A DNA stretch of 64,000 nt from Candidatus Saccharimonadota bacterium (GTDB lineage Bacteria > Patescibacteriota > Saccharimonadia > Saccharimonadales > Saccharimonadaceae). The DNA is taken from assembly GCA_017515205.1 (NCBI GenBank), contig JAFWHN010000001.1, positions 124,001-188,000 on the forward strand. Direction: 5' to 3'. Positions 26,982 to 34,319 of the stretch are shown here, piece after piece (position 1 is the first letter of the stretch; each line of letters opens with the position of its first letter). A model generated the notes under the pieces. The model saw only the letters and a program-made list of their open reading frames with translations, searched no databases and was not told the origin of the DNA. Both the position numbers and the translations under genes were made by a program.

Positions 26982-28736
26982 CTACGACGGGAACAAAAAG
27001 TCAAGATAGTCCTGCATCATTCTCGCACCAGAAGCCACTGGTAAATATGCATCTAATTGTCGTTTAATAGTAAATTCCAAATCAAAGTCGTTTTGATAGA
27101 TTTCCGTTGCCTCTTCCATCCTTTGATAAAGCATATCGAGTTCTTCATCTTCCGAAGCGCCAGAAACATTCAAATAAGAATTAATTGAAGCATCGGCTAC
27201 GCCACCATCATGCGTAGAAATCAAAAGATTTAGATTAGCGATATCTTTCATCCAAGACGTACCACAAGCCTCTAATCCCACGATCGGAATGTTAATCGCA
27301 GCGTTAGCCCCACAAGACAGCCCGTAAGCTAACTTTTCGTCATAATCCGGAAAATAGAATACGTGAGTTCTCAAATAGTCATCTTCTGAAATAGTTTTTA
27401 AAATCTGTTTTAATTTTTCATACATAACGGAATCACCAGTATGCACGCGACCAGCTAGCACATAGTAAGCCCCAGAATTTTCGAGAATCGTCCTTAAACG
27501 CATCGGCTCCCTAAATGGCATTTCCGGTCTTTTATAATCAACAAAACGACGCCTAAAATCAAAGATGAAGGCATTCTCATCAAATGAAACAATATCACCA
27601 TTTTGATTTGGGTATTTTTTCAACACTTCATTTAAGATTTTACGCCCATTCTTTTTGAAATCACGGATTAAAGACGCAGTCAGTCGATCGACTTGGTTTT
27701 GAAAATTAGGCATTGGCATGGTGTGCTGATCGAGAATTTCTGTTTTTTGATAATAATCCATAATCTCCGGCATTACCCAAGTTTTTAGATCAACACCGTT
27801 AGTAATAGGCTTAAATTTAACTTTGTTGCCGGCAATATCACGATAATTCGCTACTCTTGTGTGTAGTTTCGAAACTCCACTCCTTAATTCAGCTATCTCG
27901 ATCGTCACAGAAGAGAGTTTAATATGGCCGTTGGTGAATTTATCAGCCAACCATTTTTTTACAGCCAGAGACTTTACATTTGGAAAAACGAATCGTTCAA
28001 ATTGATCTATTGAGAATTCAGCCTCAGCGGCTTGCACAAGTGTGTGATTAGTATATAAAGTATGCTTTCTGGTGTAAACCACCGCCTCATAAAAATCCAT
28101 GCCATTTTTGACTAGTTCATCCAGTCTGGCAAGCGCAGCAAAAAAAGTAGCCACCTCATTTAGTTGCATAATTGCAGGCTTCAGACCGAGTAATTTCAGC
28201 GCTGCGTAACCACCGAAGCCCAAGCTGACTTCTTGATACAGCCTATGATCTGAGCCACTCAGACCAGAGTAAAGCTCACCAAAATTTGGCTCAGTAATAG
28301 CGATAATGCGTGCGCTCTTAAACCGTTTTTCAATCACATCCAAATGACAAAGCGTGTCACAACATTTTACATTAACTTGATCAATTAGCTTAAAACCGTA
28401 GTCATGATAATTCATCTTACGATGTTCATCAAATAATTTGCCGTCTTTCATATATTGGTGTGTTTCAGAAGGGTAAAAAGGAGTGATTAAAGCAAAAGGA
28501 ATATTATTATCATCTGCCACTCTAAGTGCATCCGCCGCTAGCATGCCTAAGCCACCACCACCACGAATCCCATCCTTTTGATCGTATAATTCTATCGTCC
28601 AATAAGTATAAGGTCGATCAGGCTGCAAAGAGCGAGTCAACTTTTTGCGTTCCAATGCCTCATTAAAAATCTCCACATCCTCAATATTTTCTAGCGGATG
28701 GTAAAAATATGGACTATCATCACTGTATTCGTTCAT
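26982..28736 (-). CDS. glgP: Alpha-glucan (glycogen/maltodextrin) phosphorylase, GT35
   Basis: Releases glucose-1-phosphate from alpha-1,4-glucans with a PLP cofactor. 584 residues, the short form of the family. The glycine-rich GIRGGGGLGMLAAD start region, MQLNEVATFFAALARLDE, YTNHTLVQAAEAEF, PITNGVDLKTW, LAGRVHTGD and LEACGTSWMKDIANLNLLIS (the usual EASGTSxMK phosphate/PLP region) are in order. The PLP lysine is expected in that last block. The -10 at 28747-28755 lies 10 nt before the ATG. Confidence 0.85.
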   Translation of the reverse strand: MNEYSDDSPYFYHPLENIEDVEIFNEALERKKLTRSLQPDRPYTYWTIELYDQKDGIRGGGGLGMLAADALRVADDNNIPFALITPFYPSETHQYMKDGKLFDEHRKMNYHDYGFKLIDQVNVKCCDTLCHLDVIEKRFKSARIIAITEPNFGELYSGLSGSDHRLYQEVSLGFGGYAALKLLGLKPAIMQLNEVATFFAALARLDELVKNGMDFYEAVVYTRKHTLYTNHTLVQAAEAEFSIDQFERFVFPNVKSLAVKKWLADKFTNGHIKLSSVTIEIAELRSGVSKLHTRVANYRDIAGNKVKFKPITNGVDLKTWVMPEIMDYYQKTEILDQHTMPMPNFQNQVDRLTASLIRDFKKNGRKILNEVLKKYPNQNGDIVSFDENAFIFDFRRRFVDYKRPEMPFREPMRLRTILENSGAYYVLAGRVHTGDSVMYEKLKQILKTISEDDYLRTHVFYFPDYDEKLAYGLSCGANAAINIPIVGLEACGTSWMKDIANLNLLISTHDGGVADASINSYLNVSGASEDEELDMLYQRMEEATEIYQNDFDLEFTIKRQLDAYLPVASGARMMQDYLDFLFPS

Positions 28737-28746
28737 GCTTATACTT

Positions 28747-28755
28747 ATTTTAGCA
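28747..28755 (-). promoter_or_regulatory. Extended -10 for glgP
   Basis: TGCTAAAAT, 10 nt before ATG 28736; a leader of 3-4 nt at most. Confidence 0.55.
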
Positions 28756-28789
28756 TAAAAAAAAATTTAAAGCAGAACTTCTAATGGTT

Positions 28790-29752
28790 TTAATACCAAA
28801 ATTCGTGTGGTAATTGATCGGCAATACGTTGATGGAATTCAAGGTCAAATCCATCTAAGCGAGAAACATGTTTTTTAGTAAAGTATTTCTTACGAATATA
28901 ATCAGCCGTCATCAGCTTACCAGGAACCAAACGATATTTTTTGCAAAAATTAAGTCCACGACTATAATTTTTGGGTGGGATTACTGCCATCGGCAGAAAA
29001 TCACATTTCATCTCAGGATCGTCATATAGTTTTACGGCAAGCATAGACATAGTAGGAATGATATCCTCTTTACCATTAAACTCGTCTTCATTCTTAAAGA
29101 CAGTAGCTTGTCTAGTTGCAGAAGGTGCCACAAAAACTACACCGCCATTTTTCAATGCATCATGTGATAATCTGGTGTAAATATCTCTGAAATCACGCTT
29201 CAGACGTTTTGCAGACTCGTACATCTTGGTTCCCTTTTTTAGACCCATTTTTGTCCAAGTTGAGGGAGTAATTGTTGGTGTAATGATTATTCCTAGTCGC
29301 TTAATTCGATCATAGTTTGGTGCTAAAGATTCATACCACGGTAGATTAACCGGAAAATACATTGGTTTATCTCCCATGATGTCTATTTTCATCACTAGAA
29401 TTCGAGCAATTTCGCCAAGGCTGGGATGATTAAAACCTATTACTAAGCCATTTTTTTGATCGTGCGGCATCCCAGTGTAAGACCCGGGTGTAATTTTAGA
29501 AAGAATTCTGACTAATTTTTTTCTAGCTGCTTGATTATGCTTTTCTGGCTTAGATTTAGGACCAGTAGTGCCAAAGAAATAATTAATCGCAGTATTACAA
29601 GCTTTACCTACTGGGACCATTTCCTTCCGCAAATTCTCTGCACCTAACGAAGTCAGCAGAGAGTAGTTTTCATGTTGGATTTTATCGATTACCTCTTCGG
29701 CTGTAAGATTCTCAAGTTGCTTTGTCGTAAAAGTCTTTTTTTTCTTTGACAT
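28790..29752 (-). CDS. Acyltransferase-like protein (PlsC-type fold, divergent)
   Basis: 320 residues without membrane helices. The segment GLVIGFNHPSLGEIARILVM resembles the acyltransferase block I (NHxSxxD), with Glu in place of Asp, and VVFVAPSATRQATVF sits where the PEGTRS block III would be. The remainder is basic and not recognised. A glycerolipid acyltransferase role is a moderate inference; the unusual NHPSLGE box makes substrate and activity uncertain. The start ATG 29752 has TGTTATAAT 6 nt upstream; a longer reading back to 29785 would include the promoter. Confidence 0.55.
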   Translation of the reverse strand: MSKKKKTFTTKQLENLTAEEVIDKIQHENYSLLTSLGAENLRKEMVPVGKACNTAINYFFGTTGPKSKPEKHNQAARKKLVRILSKITPGSYTGMPHDQKNGLVIGFNHPSLGEIARILVMKIDIMGDKPMYFPVNLPWYESLAPNYDRIKRLGIIITPTITPSTWTKMGLKKGTKMYESAKRLKRDFRDIYTRLSHDALKNGGVVFVAPSATRQATVFKNEDEFNGKEDIIPTMSMLAVKLYDDPEMKCDFLPMAVIPPKNYSRGLNFCKKYRLVPGKLMTADYIRKKYFTKKHVSRLDGFDLEFHQRIADQLPHEFWY

Positions 29753-29758
29753 GAAATC

Positions 29759-29767
29759 ATTATAACA
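29759..29767 (-). promoter_or_regulatory. Extended -10 for the acyltransferase-like gene
   Basis: TGTTATAAT, 6 nt before ATG 29752. Confidence 0.65.
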
Positions 29768-29786
29768 TAAAACCTGACGTTCCAAG

Positions 29787-29813
29787 AACTGTTTGATAAT
29801 TGAGAAAACAGTT
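29787..29813. promoter_or_regulatory. Inverted repeat between divergent promoters
   Basis: AACTGTTT and AAACAGTT, 8 bp each with an 11-nt spacer, lie between the acyltransferase promoter and the HdeD promoter. Possible operator; no partner regulator is identifiable. Confidence 0.35.
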
Positions 29814-29853
29814 AAACATAAATATAATTAATTTCACAAAAAAAGACGATATA

Positions 29854-29862
29854 TGATAAAAT
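29854..29862 (+). promoter_or_regulatory. Extended -10 for the HdeD-like gene
   Basis: TGATAAAAT, followed by a strong GGAGGAG ribosome site (29868-29874). This is a leadered gene, in contrast to its neighbours. Confidence 0.6.
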
Positions 29863-29882
29863 GACTCGGAGGAGAATAATAT

Positions 29883-30458
29883 ATGAAAGAACTTTTCAAA
29901 AGAACAACCACATCAATTTTAATATCATCAGTTGTTGCCTTTATATTAGGATTGCTGATGACGGTTATACCAAATATTTCATTACAAGTGATTGGAATAG
30001 TATTTGGTATTTACATAATTGCCCATGGTATAGTATTAATTGTACTTGATTTCATGGCTCACAATATTTATGTTCCGTTTCAAGGCATAATGTCGGGCAT
30101 TTTGTCTATTATCGTGGGGATCATTTTGGTCGCAATGCCAAACATCTTATCAACAATTTTTGCTATTGCACTTGGGATTTGGATTATCTTATCGAGCGTT
30201 AACACTATCAGTATTGCCATTTCAACTCGCAAGGCTGTTTCAAACTGGTACCTATGGCTAATGCTCGGAATCATTGATTTGATTTGTGGAGTAATCATTT
30301 TATTCAATCCATTTGCATCATCTATTTCAATTGTGATGCTTGGTGGAATTATCATGATGATTCACTCTGTAATCACTTTTGTCGATACTATTATGATTAG
30401 AAAAGATGCTAAAGAAGTAGCAAAGGCACTTGAAGAAAGCATCAAAGAAGCGAAATAG
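29883..30458 (+). CDS. HdeD/DUF308 family membrane protein
   Basis: 191 residues with six hydrophobic helices arranged as three similar pairs, the DUF308 pattern (HdeD acid-resistance protein family). The glycine- and proline-marked pairs, e.g. LGLLMTVIPNISLQVIGIVF, SIIVGIILVAMPNILSTIFA and LICGVIILFNPFASSISIVM, show the internal repeat. It ends in a charged helix. The role in the family is poorly known beyond stress association. Good ribosome site and terminator, so a single-gene unit. Confidence 0.8.
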   Translation: MKELFKRTTTSILISSVVAFILGLLMTVIPNISLQVIGIVFGIYIIAHGIVLIVLDFMAHNIYVPFQGIMSGILSIIVGIILVAMPNILSTIFAIALGIWIILSSVNTISIAISTRKAVSNWYLWLMLGIIDLICGVIILFNPFASSISIVMLGGIIMMIHSVITFVDTIMIRKDAKEVAKALEESIKEAK

Positions 30459-30474
30459 TATTCAAGATTAAACC

Positions 30475-30510
30475 AAAAAATGGACCTTTTATAAAGAAGT
30501 CCATTTTTTT
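30475..30510 (+). terminator. Intrinsic terminator of the HdeD-like gene
   Basis: AAAAAATGGAC / GTCCATTTTTT stem with a 13-nt loop and T-run. Confidence 0.75.
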
Positions 30511-30520
30511 ATTATGGTTG

Positions 30521-30529
30521 TGCTATAAT
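30521..30529 (+). promoter_or_regulatory. Extended -10 for the FISUMP surface protein
   Basis: TGCTATAAT. The expected transcription start is near 30537, at the ATG of a 9-codon mini-ORF. Confidence 0.6.
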
Positions 30530-30537
30530 ATAAGCAT

Positions 30538-30567
30538 ATGCGAGAGTGTTGGAGCTGGCCCCGATGA
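30538..30567 (+). CDS. Possible 9-codon leader peptide
   Basis: ATG CGA GAG TGT TGG AGC TGG CCC CGA TGA, encoding MRECWSWPR. It begins 8 nt after the -10, as leaderless genes here do. Its TGA stop overlaps the tandem ATG starts of the surface protein (ATGATG at 30564-30569). It may couple translation, or may just be leader sequence containing the GGAG ribosome site. Confidence 0.3.
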   Translation: MRECWSWPR

Positions 30568-33455
30568 TGCGGGCCGATAAGAAGATTTTATTATTCGTCG
30601 CTCTTGTATATTCTAGCCTAATTTTAACGAATCAGGCAGTTTTTGGTGCAACATTATCAGTATCTATTACGCCAGACTCCGCTAGCATGACAATGTTACC
30701 TGGGCAATTTAATACCACAACCCAGACTATTTCTATCACCACTTCTAATTCAGCTGGATACAGAGCCAAAATTGCCACTATCGGTACATCGTCGGCACTT
30801 ATCAATCAAGTAGATGATTCAAAAACAATCCCTACTTTTACCTTGCCTAGTGGTTCTAGTAGCATACCAGTTGAGTCACTCGGTGAGGGTTATGGTTATA
30901 GTATAGATGATGGAGCAAATTTTTACCCAGTTCCAGAACCTTCTTCTTCGCCAGTTGAATTGTTCCATACCACTTCCGCTGGAACTTATAATCATGCATT
31001 GCTTTTCGGCGCAAAAATTCCTCTAAATACCACCGCTGGTACATATAGTAATACCTTTAATATCATGGTAGTTGCTAATTTGGAGCCATGCCCAGCCGAT
31101 AATATTTGTTATTATGGCAATGAGGATGATGGGACTGGCACTATGGAAAATCAACCGGCCAGTTCTAACTCAGACATCACCTTAATCGCTTCTAATTATT
31201 CTCGTTCTGGCTACGGTTTTGCTGGTTGGAACACTGCAATCGACGGTAGTGGCACTAATTATGGCCCAAATGAGGCAATTACGACTGGAGATCTTTCACT
31301 TGAGGGCTTACAATTATATGCTGTATGGGTTCAATCGTCTGATAATTTACAAGAATGGAATGGATGCGATGATCTAAACCAAGGAGAAGTTGTCGCCTTG
31401 ACGGATACTCGCGATGGTAACACATACGCTGTGACCAAATATGCGGATGGACAGTGTTGGATGATGGAGAACTTGCGCCTAGATTTATCTGCCACCGACT
31501 TAATAATTAGCAATCAAAACACTAACAACCCGACCGCTGATTTTATTAATACCATTAATAACACTCATCCTGCTTCAACCAACAGCTTTTGCGCTAATAA
31601 TAATGCTACATGCGTAAATGGAATACTGCATAACACCAATAATATCAATCGAAATTTAACAGCTTCTTATGACGCCAATAATACTTCTAGTTCATGGTAC
31701 TCGTACGGCAATTATTATAATTGGCATACTGTGACTGCCGGTAATGGCGATTATGAAGACTCCACTGCTGGTGCCGCGGTAAATGGTGATATCTGCCCAT
31801 CACACTGGAGACTCCCAACTGGGCATGGAATTGCTGACGATCTTGCAAAACTAGACATAGCCTATGGAGGCAGTGGCGTCAACCAAAAACCGGAAACTCC
31901 AGCGGTAGGACTCGCTGGCTCAATACGTTGGCGTAAATATCCATTAAATTTCATATATAGTGGCGAGCAAAAAGGCGGTACTGCTTCAAACCGAGCTTAT
32001 TCGTCTAGTTATGCTACACAAAGCATTGCTAATGTAGAGCGCACTAACAATCTCTGGCTTAAACCTGATTCTGTTTTTATGAATTCCAATATTACCTATA
32101 AATATCGTGGACAAACTGCTCGCTGTCTTTTCAAAGGAAATCCTAATGTAATTGGCAATATCCATTACGATTCTAACGGCGGAACGGGCACTATGGCGGA
32201 CGAAACTAATGTTAATTTCAGCGCTGCAGTGGCCGCAAATAATGAGTTCACAAGGGAGCATAAGACTTTCGTTGGTTGGAACACTCAGGCAAATGGTAAT
32301 GGAATAACTGTAGCAGAAGGTGGCATGGTTGCTAATGCCGCTGAAAGTCTGTCACTTTCAACCGGTGACACATTGACACTTTATGCAATGTGGGAGTCGG
32401 TTTATAGCTTGGTTTACGATGGGAATAATGCTGATGCTGGTTCCATGACTTCGGTGACCGTAAACCCGCTCGAAATCGGCAAACATCGTCTAATTGCCTC
32501 CAACTTCTCCCGTTCTGGCTATGGTTTTGCCGGTTGGAGTCTTGATAGTAATGCTGGTAGTAAGCTTCTGAATGGTCAATCCGTTTCAGTTTATGGCCCC
32601 GATGAGACTATTACTGTAAACAGTGCTTTCCTTAACAATGCTGATCCAACAACAAACCAAATTACTCTATATGCTGTATGGTTACCCGAAGATTCCACCT
32701 ACACTATGCAGTCATTTGATGCCACTGAATGTAATGCTATGGGCGTTGGTGAGGTCATTGCACTGAGAGATACACGTGACAATGATACTTACGCTGTAGC
32801 TAAACTAGAAGATAGCCATTGTTGGATGATTGAGAATCTTCGTCTTGATCCTTCCACTGTTTCATTTGATAACAGCAACACCAATTTACCTACTGCGGAT
32901 TTTGTTGACGATGCTCCAGACTCCGCTACGGCCAATATCCTATGTAACACTAATGATAGTGGTTGTATAGATTCGATTCGCTTTAATTCAAATAATATCA
33001 ATCGTAGCTTACCACCGGCACATAATACCAACACAAATAATCGTTCTTGGTATAGTTATGGAGTAATGTACAACTGGTACACCGCATCTGCTGGCAATGG
33101 CACCTATGCCATGAATAGTGGCAACGTGGCTGGAGATATTTGTCCAGCTGGGTGGCGCTTGCCAACCGGCGGGACAAATAGTGAATTTACTGAACTTAAC
33201 AGATTGGCTAATGGCAATGCTACAAACACCACGGCGGGGCTAGTTAAATTCCCTGACAACCTTATCTTTTCGGGAGATTTTAATTACAATGCCCCAGGAG
33301 GGCGCAGCGGTTACGGGCGTTACTGGAGCGCTACTCCAGACGGTACCAATAACGCCTTCCGACTCGGAATTGCTACTAGCGCGGGAACATTGGTTACTCC
33401 AACTGGTTCGTGGAATAAATGGGATGCATTTGCTATTAGATGTATAGTTAAATAA
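30564..33455 (+). CDS. Secreted modular surface protein with two FISUMP domains and InlB-type repeats
   Basis: About 963 residues from ATG 30564. A signal peptide (KKILLFVALVYSSLILTNQA, cleavage near VFGA) is followed by a Thr/Ser-rich beta domain (about 30-170). Then come Listeria-Bacteroides/InlB-type repeats ending in YAVW or YAMW (FAGWNTAIDG, FVGWNTQANG, FAGWSLDSNA) and two copies of the FISUMP domain (marked by CWMMENLRLD near 296 and CWMIENLRLD near 751, each with a GDICPxxWRLPTG block). Asn/Thr-rich composition suits an exposed adhesin-like protein. There is no C-terminal anchor or membrane helix; it ends AIRCIVK. The sorting signal is unknown. Confidence 0.8.
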   Translation: MMRADKKILLFVALVYSSLILTNQAVFGATLSVSITPDSASMTMLPGQFNTTTQTISITTSNSAGYRAKIATIGTSSALINQVDDSKTIPTFTLPSGSSSIPVESLGEGYGYSIDDGANFYPVPEPSSSPVELFHTTSAGTYNHALLFGAKIPLNTTAGTYSNTFNIMVVANLEPCPADNICYYGNEDDGTGTMENQPASSNSDITLIASNYSRSGYGFAGWNTAIDGSGTNYGPNEAITTGDLSLEGLQLYAVWVQSSDNLQEWNGCDDLNQGEVVALTDTRDGNTYAVTKYADGQCWMMENLRLDLSATDLIISNQNTNNPTADFINTINNTHPASTNSFCANNNATCVNGILHNTNNINRNLTASYDANNTSSSWYSYGNYYNWHTVTAGNGDYEDSTAGAAVNGDICPSHWRLPTGHGIADDLAKLDIAYGGSGVNQKPETPAVGLAGSIRWRKYPLNFIYSGEQKGGTASNRAYSSSYATQSIANVERTNNLWLKPDSVFMNSNITYKYRGQTARCLFKGNPNVIGNIHYDSNGGTGTMADETNVNFSAAVAANNEFTREHKTFVGWNTQANGNGITVAEGGMVANAAESLSLSTGDTLTLYAMWESVYSLVYDGNNADAGSMTSVTVNPLEIGKHRLIASNFSRSGYGFAGWSLDSNAGSKLLNGQSVSVYGPDETITVNSAFLNNADPTTNQITLYAVWLPEDSTYTMQSFDATECNAMGVGEVIALRDTRDNDTYAVAKLEDSHCWMIENLRLDPSTVSFDNSNTNLPTADFVDDAPDSATANILCNTNDSGCIDSIRFNSNNINRSLPPAHNTNTNNRSWYSYGVMYNWYTASAGNGTYAMNSGNVAGDICPAGWRLPTGGTNSEFTELNRLANGNATNTTAGLVKFPDNLIFSGDFNYNAPGGRSGYGRYWSATPDGTNNAFRLGIATSAGTLVTPTGSWNKWDAFAIRCIVK

Positions 33456-33646
33456 ATAATAGTAGCAAATAAATTCGCATTGAAAATGAAATTTCATTTT
33501 ACCATCTCAAAAAAAATGGCTGGGGCAAATTAAGCAGGCATTAACAATCTACAAGGAAGATATCCGCAATAAACTAGATAACTTCAATCCAGAAGGTTAA
33601 TCCACCACCCTCTTTAGATTAATTATATCATAGATCTGTTGTTTTA
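33456..33646. other. Intergenic stretch with an open remnant and an orphan promoter
   Basis: On the plus strand 33490-33600 reads open without a start and ends SQKKWLGQIKQALTIYKEDI...NFNPEG-stop, which looks like a C-terminal coding remnant. On the minus strand TGATATAAT lies near 33623-33631 with no gene behind it. A small AAAATGAAATTTCATTTT palindrome (33483-33500) follows the surface protein gene. Confidence 0.35.
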
Positions 33647-34207
33647 CTATTTTGTTGTGAGAAACATTTCTTCAATGCGTTGTTTCAAATACTGTTCAAT
33701 CTCATCAAGGCTAAGTGAAATTTCATTTCTAAAATATTTCAAAATCATGTAAGTCGCACCGTCCGTAAAGAATGCAATATCAAGATCGAGCATTGGCTTA
33801 TTAATCGAATGTTCACGCAAGATTTCTTTAATAGTTTTTTCGATTTGGTGATTAAGGTGAGCGATAAAGACCATTGGCGCATCACTTAAAAATAATTGGC
33901 GATAAAGTTCCTCATGCTCGGCCAAAAATTCAAAAATCTGATGAAGATAAATCGGATAGTCCTCAACCGATGTTATCTTTTCTGCAGATGAATCAAGAAT
34001 AGAAATAAAGTCGTTTTCGAGCTCCTCGGCAACTTCGAAGATATTGTCATAATGCGCATAGAATGTTCCACGTGTCACTTCTGCGCGAGCGGCAAGATCC
34101 GCAACGGTGATCCGATTGAGTGCTTTCTTTTCTGCAAGAAGTTCGGCAAAAGCCGCTTTAATTTTCTCGTGCGTACGCTTTTTTGAACTATATTTAAACT
34201 TTTTCAT
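33647..34207 (-). CDS. TetR-family transcriptional regulator
   Basis: 186 residues. The N-terminal helix-turn-helix is typical: RTHEKIKAAFAELLAEK, then ITVADLAARAEVTRGTFYAH with YDN. The C-terminal ligand domain is helical, with the order of AcrR/DhaS-like regulators. Divergent from the MMPL exporter gene, which it very probably represses. The shared 112-nt gap holds two inverted repeats. Its own -10 (34214-34222) is leaderless and overlaps the first repeat by one base, so autoregulation is likely. Confidence 0.88.
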   Translation of the reverse strand: MKKFKYSSKKRTHEKIKAAFAELLAEKKALNRITVADLAARAEVTRGTFYAHYDNIFEVAEELENDFISILDSSAEKITSVEDYPIYLHQIFEFLAEHEELYRQLFLSDAPMVFIAHLNHQIEKTIKEILREHSINKPMLDLDIAFFTDGATYMILKYFRNEISLSLDEIEQYLKQRIEEMFLTTK

Positions 34208-34213
34208 ATGAAC

Positions 34214-34222
34214 ATTATATCA
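34214..34222 (-). promoter_or_regulatory. Extended -10 for tetR
   Basis: TGATATAAT, 6 nt before ATG 34207. Confidence 0.65.
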
Positions 34223-34261
34223 TACATCTGTATAAAATTAGACATTTGTATAAAAAATGTC
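34222..34261. promoter_or_regulatory. Putative TetR operators between tetR and the MMPL gene
   Basis: Two inverted repeats: ATACA-TC-TGTAT (34222-34233) and GACATT-N9-AATGTC (34241-34261). They also share the direct repeat ACAT(C/T)TGTATAAAA. They lie between the two divergent promoters. Confidence 0.55.
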
Positions 34262-34294
34262 CTTCGAAAAGTTTAGGAACAGATATAAAATCAT

Positions 34295-34303
34295 TGGTAT
34301 AAA
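34295..34303 (+). promoter_or_regulatory. Extended -10 for the MMPL exporter
   Basis: TGGTATAAA, followed by AAAGGT before ATG 34320. Confidence 0.5.
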
Positions 34304-34319
34304 TTAAAAAGGTCATAAA

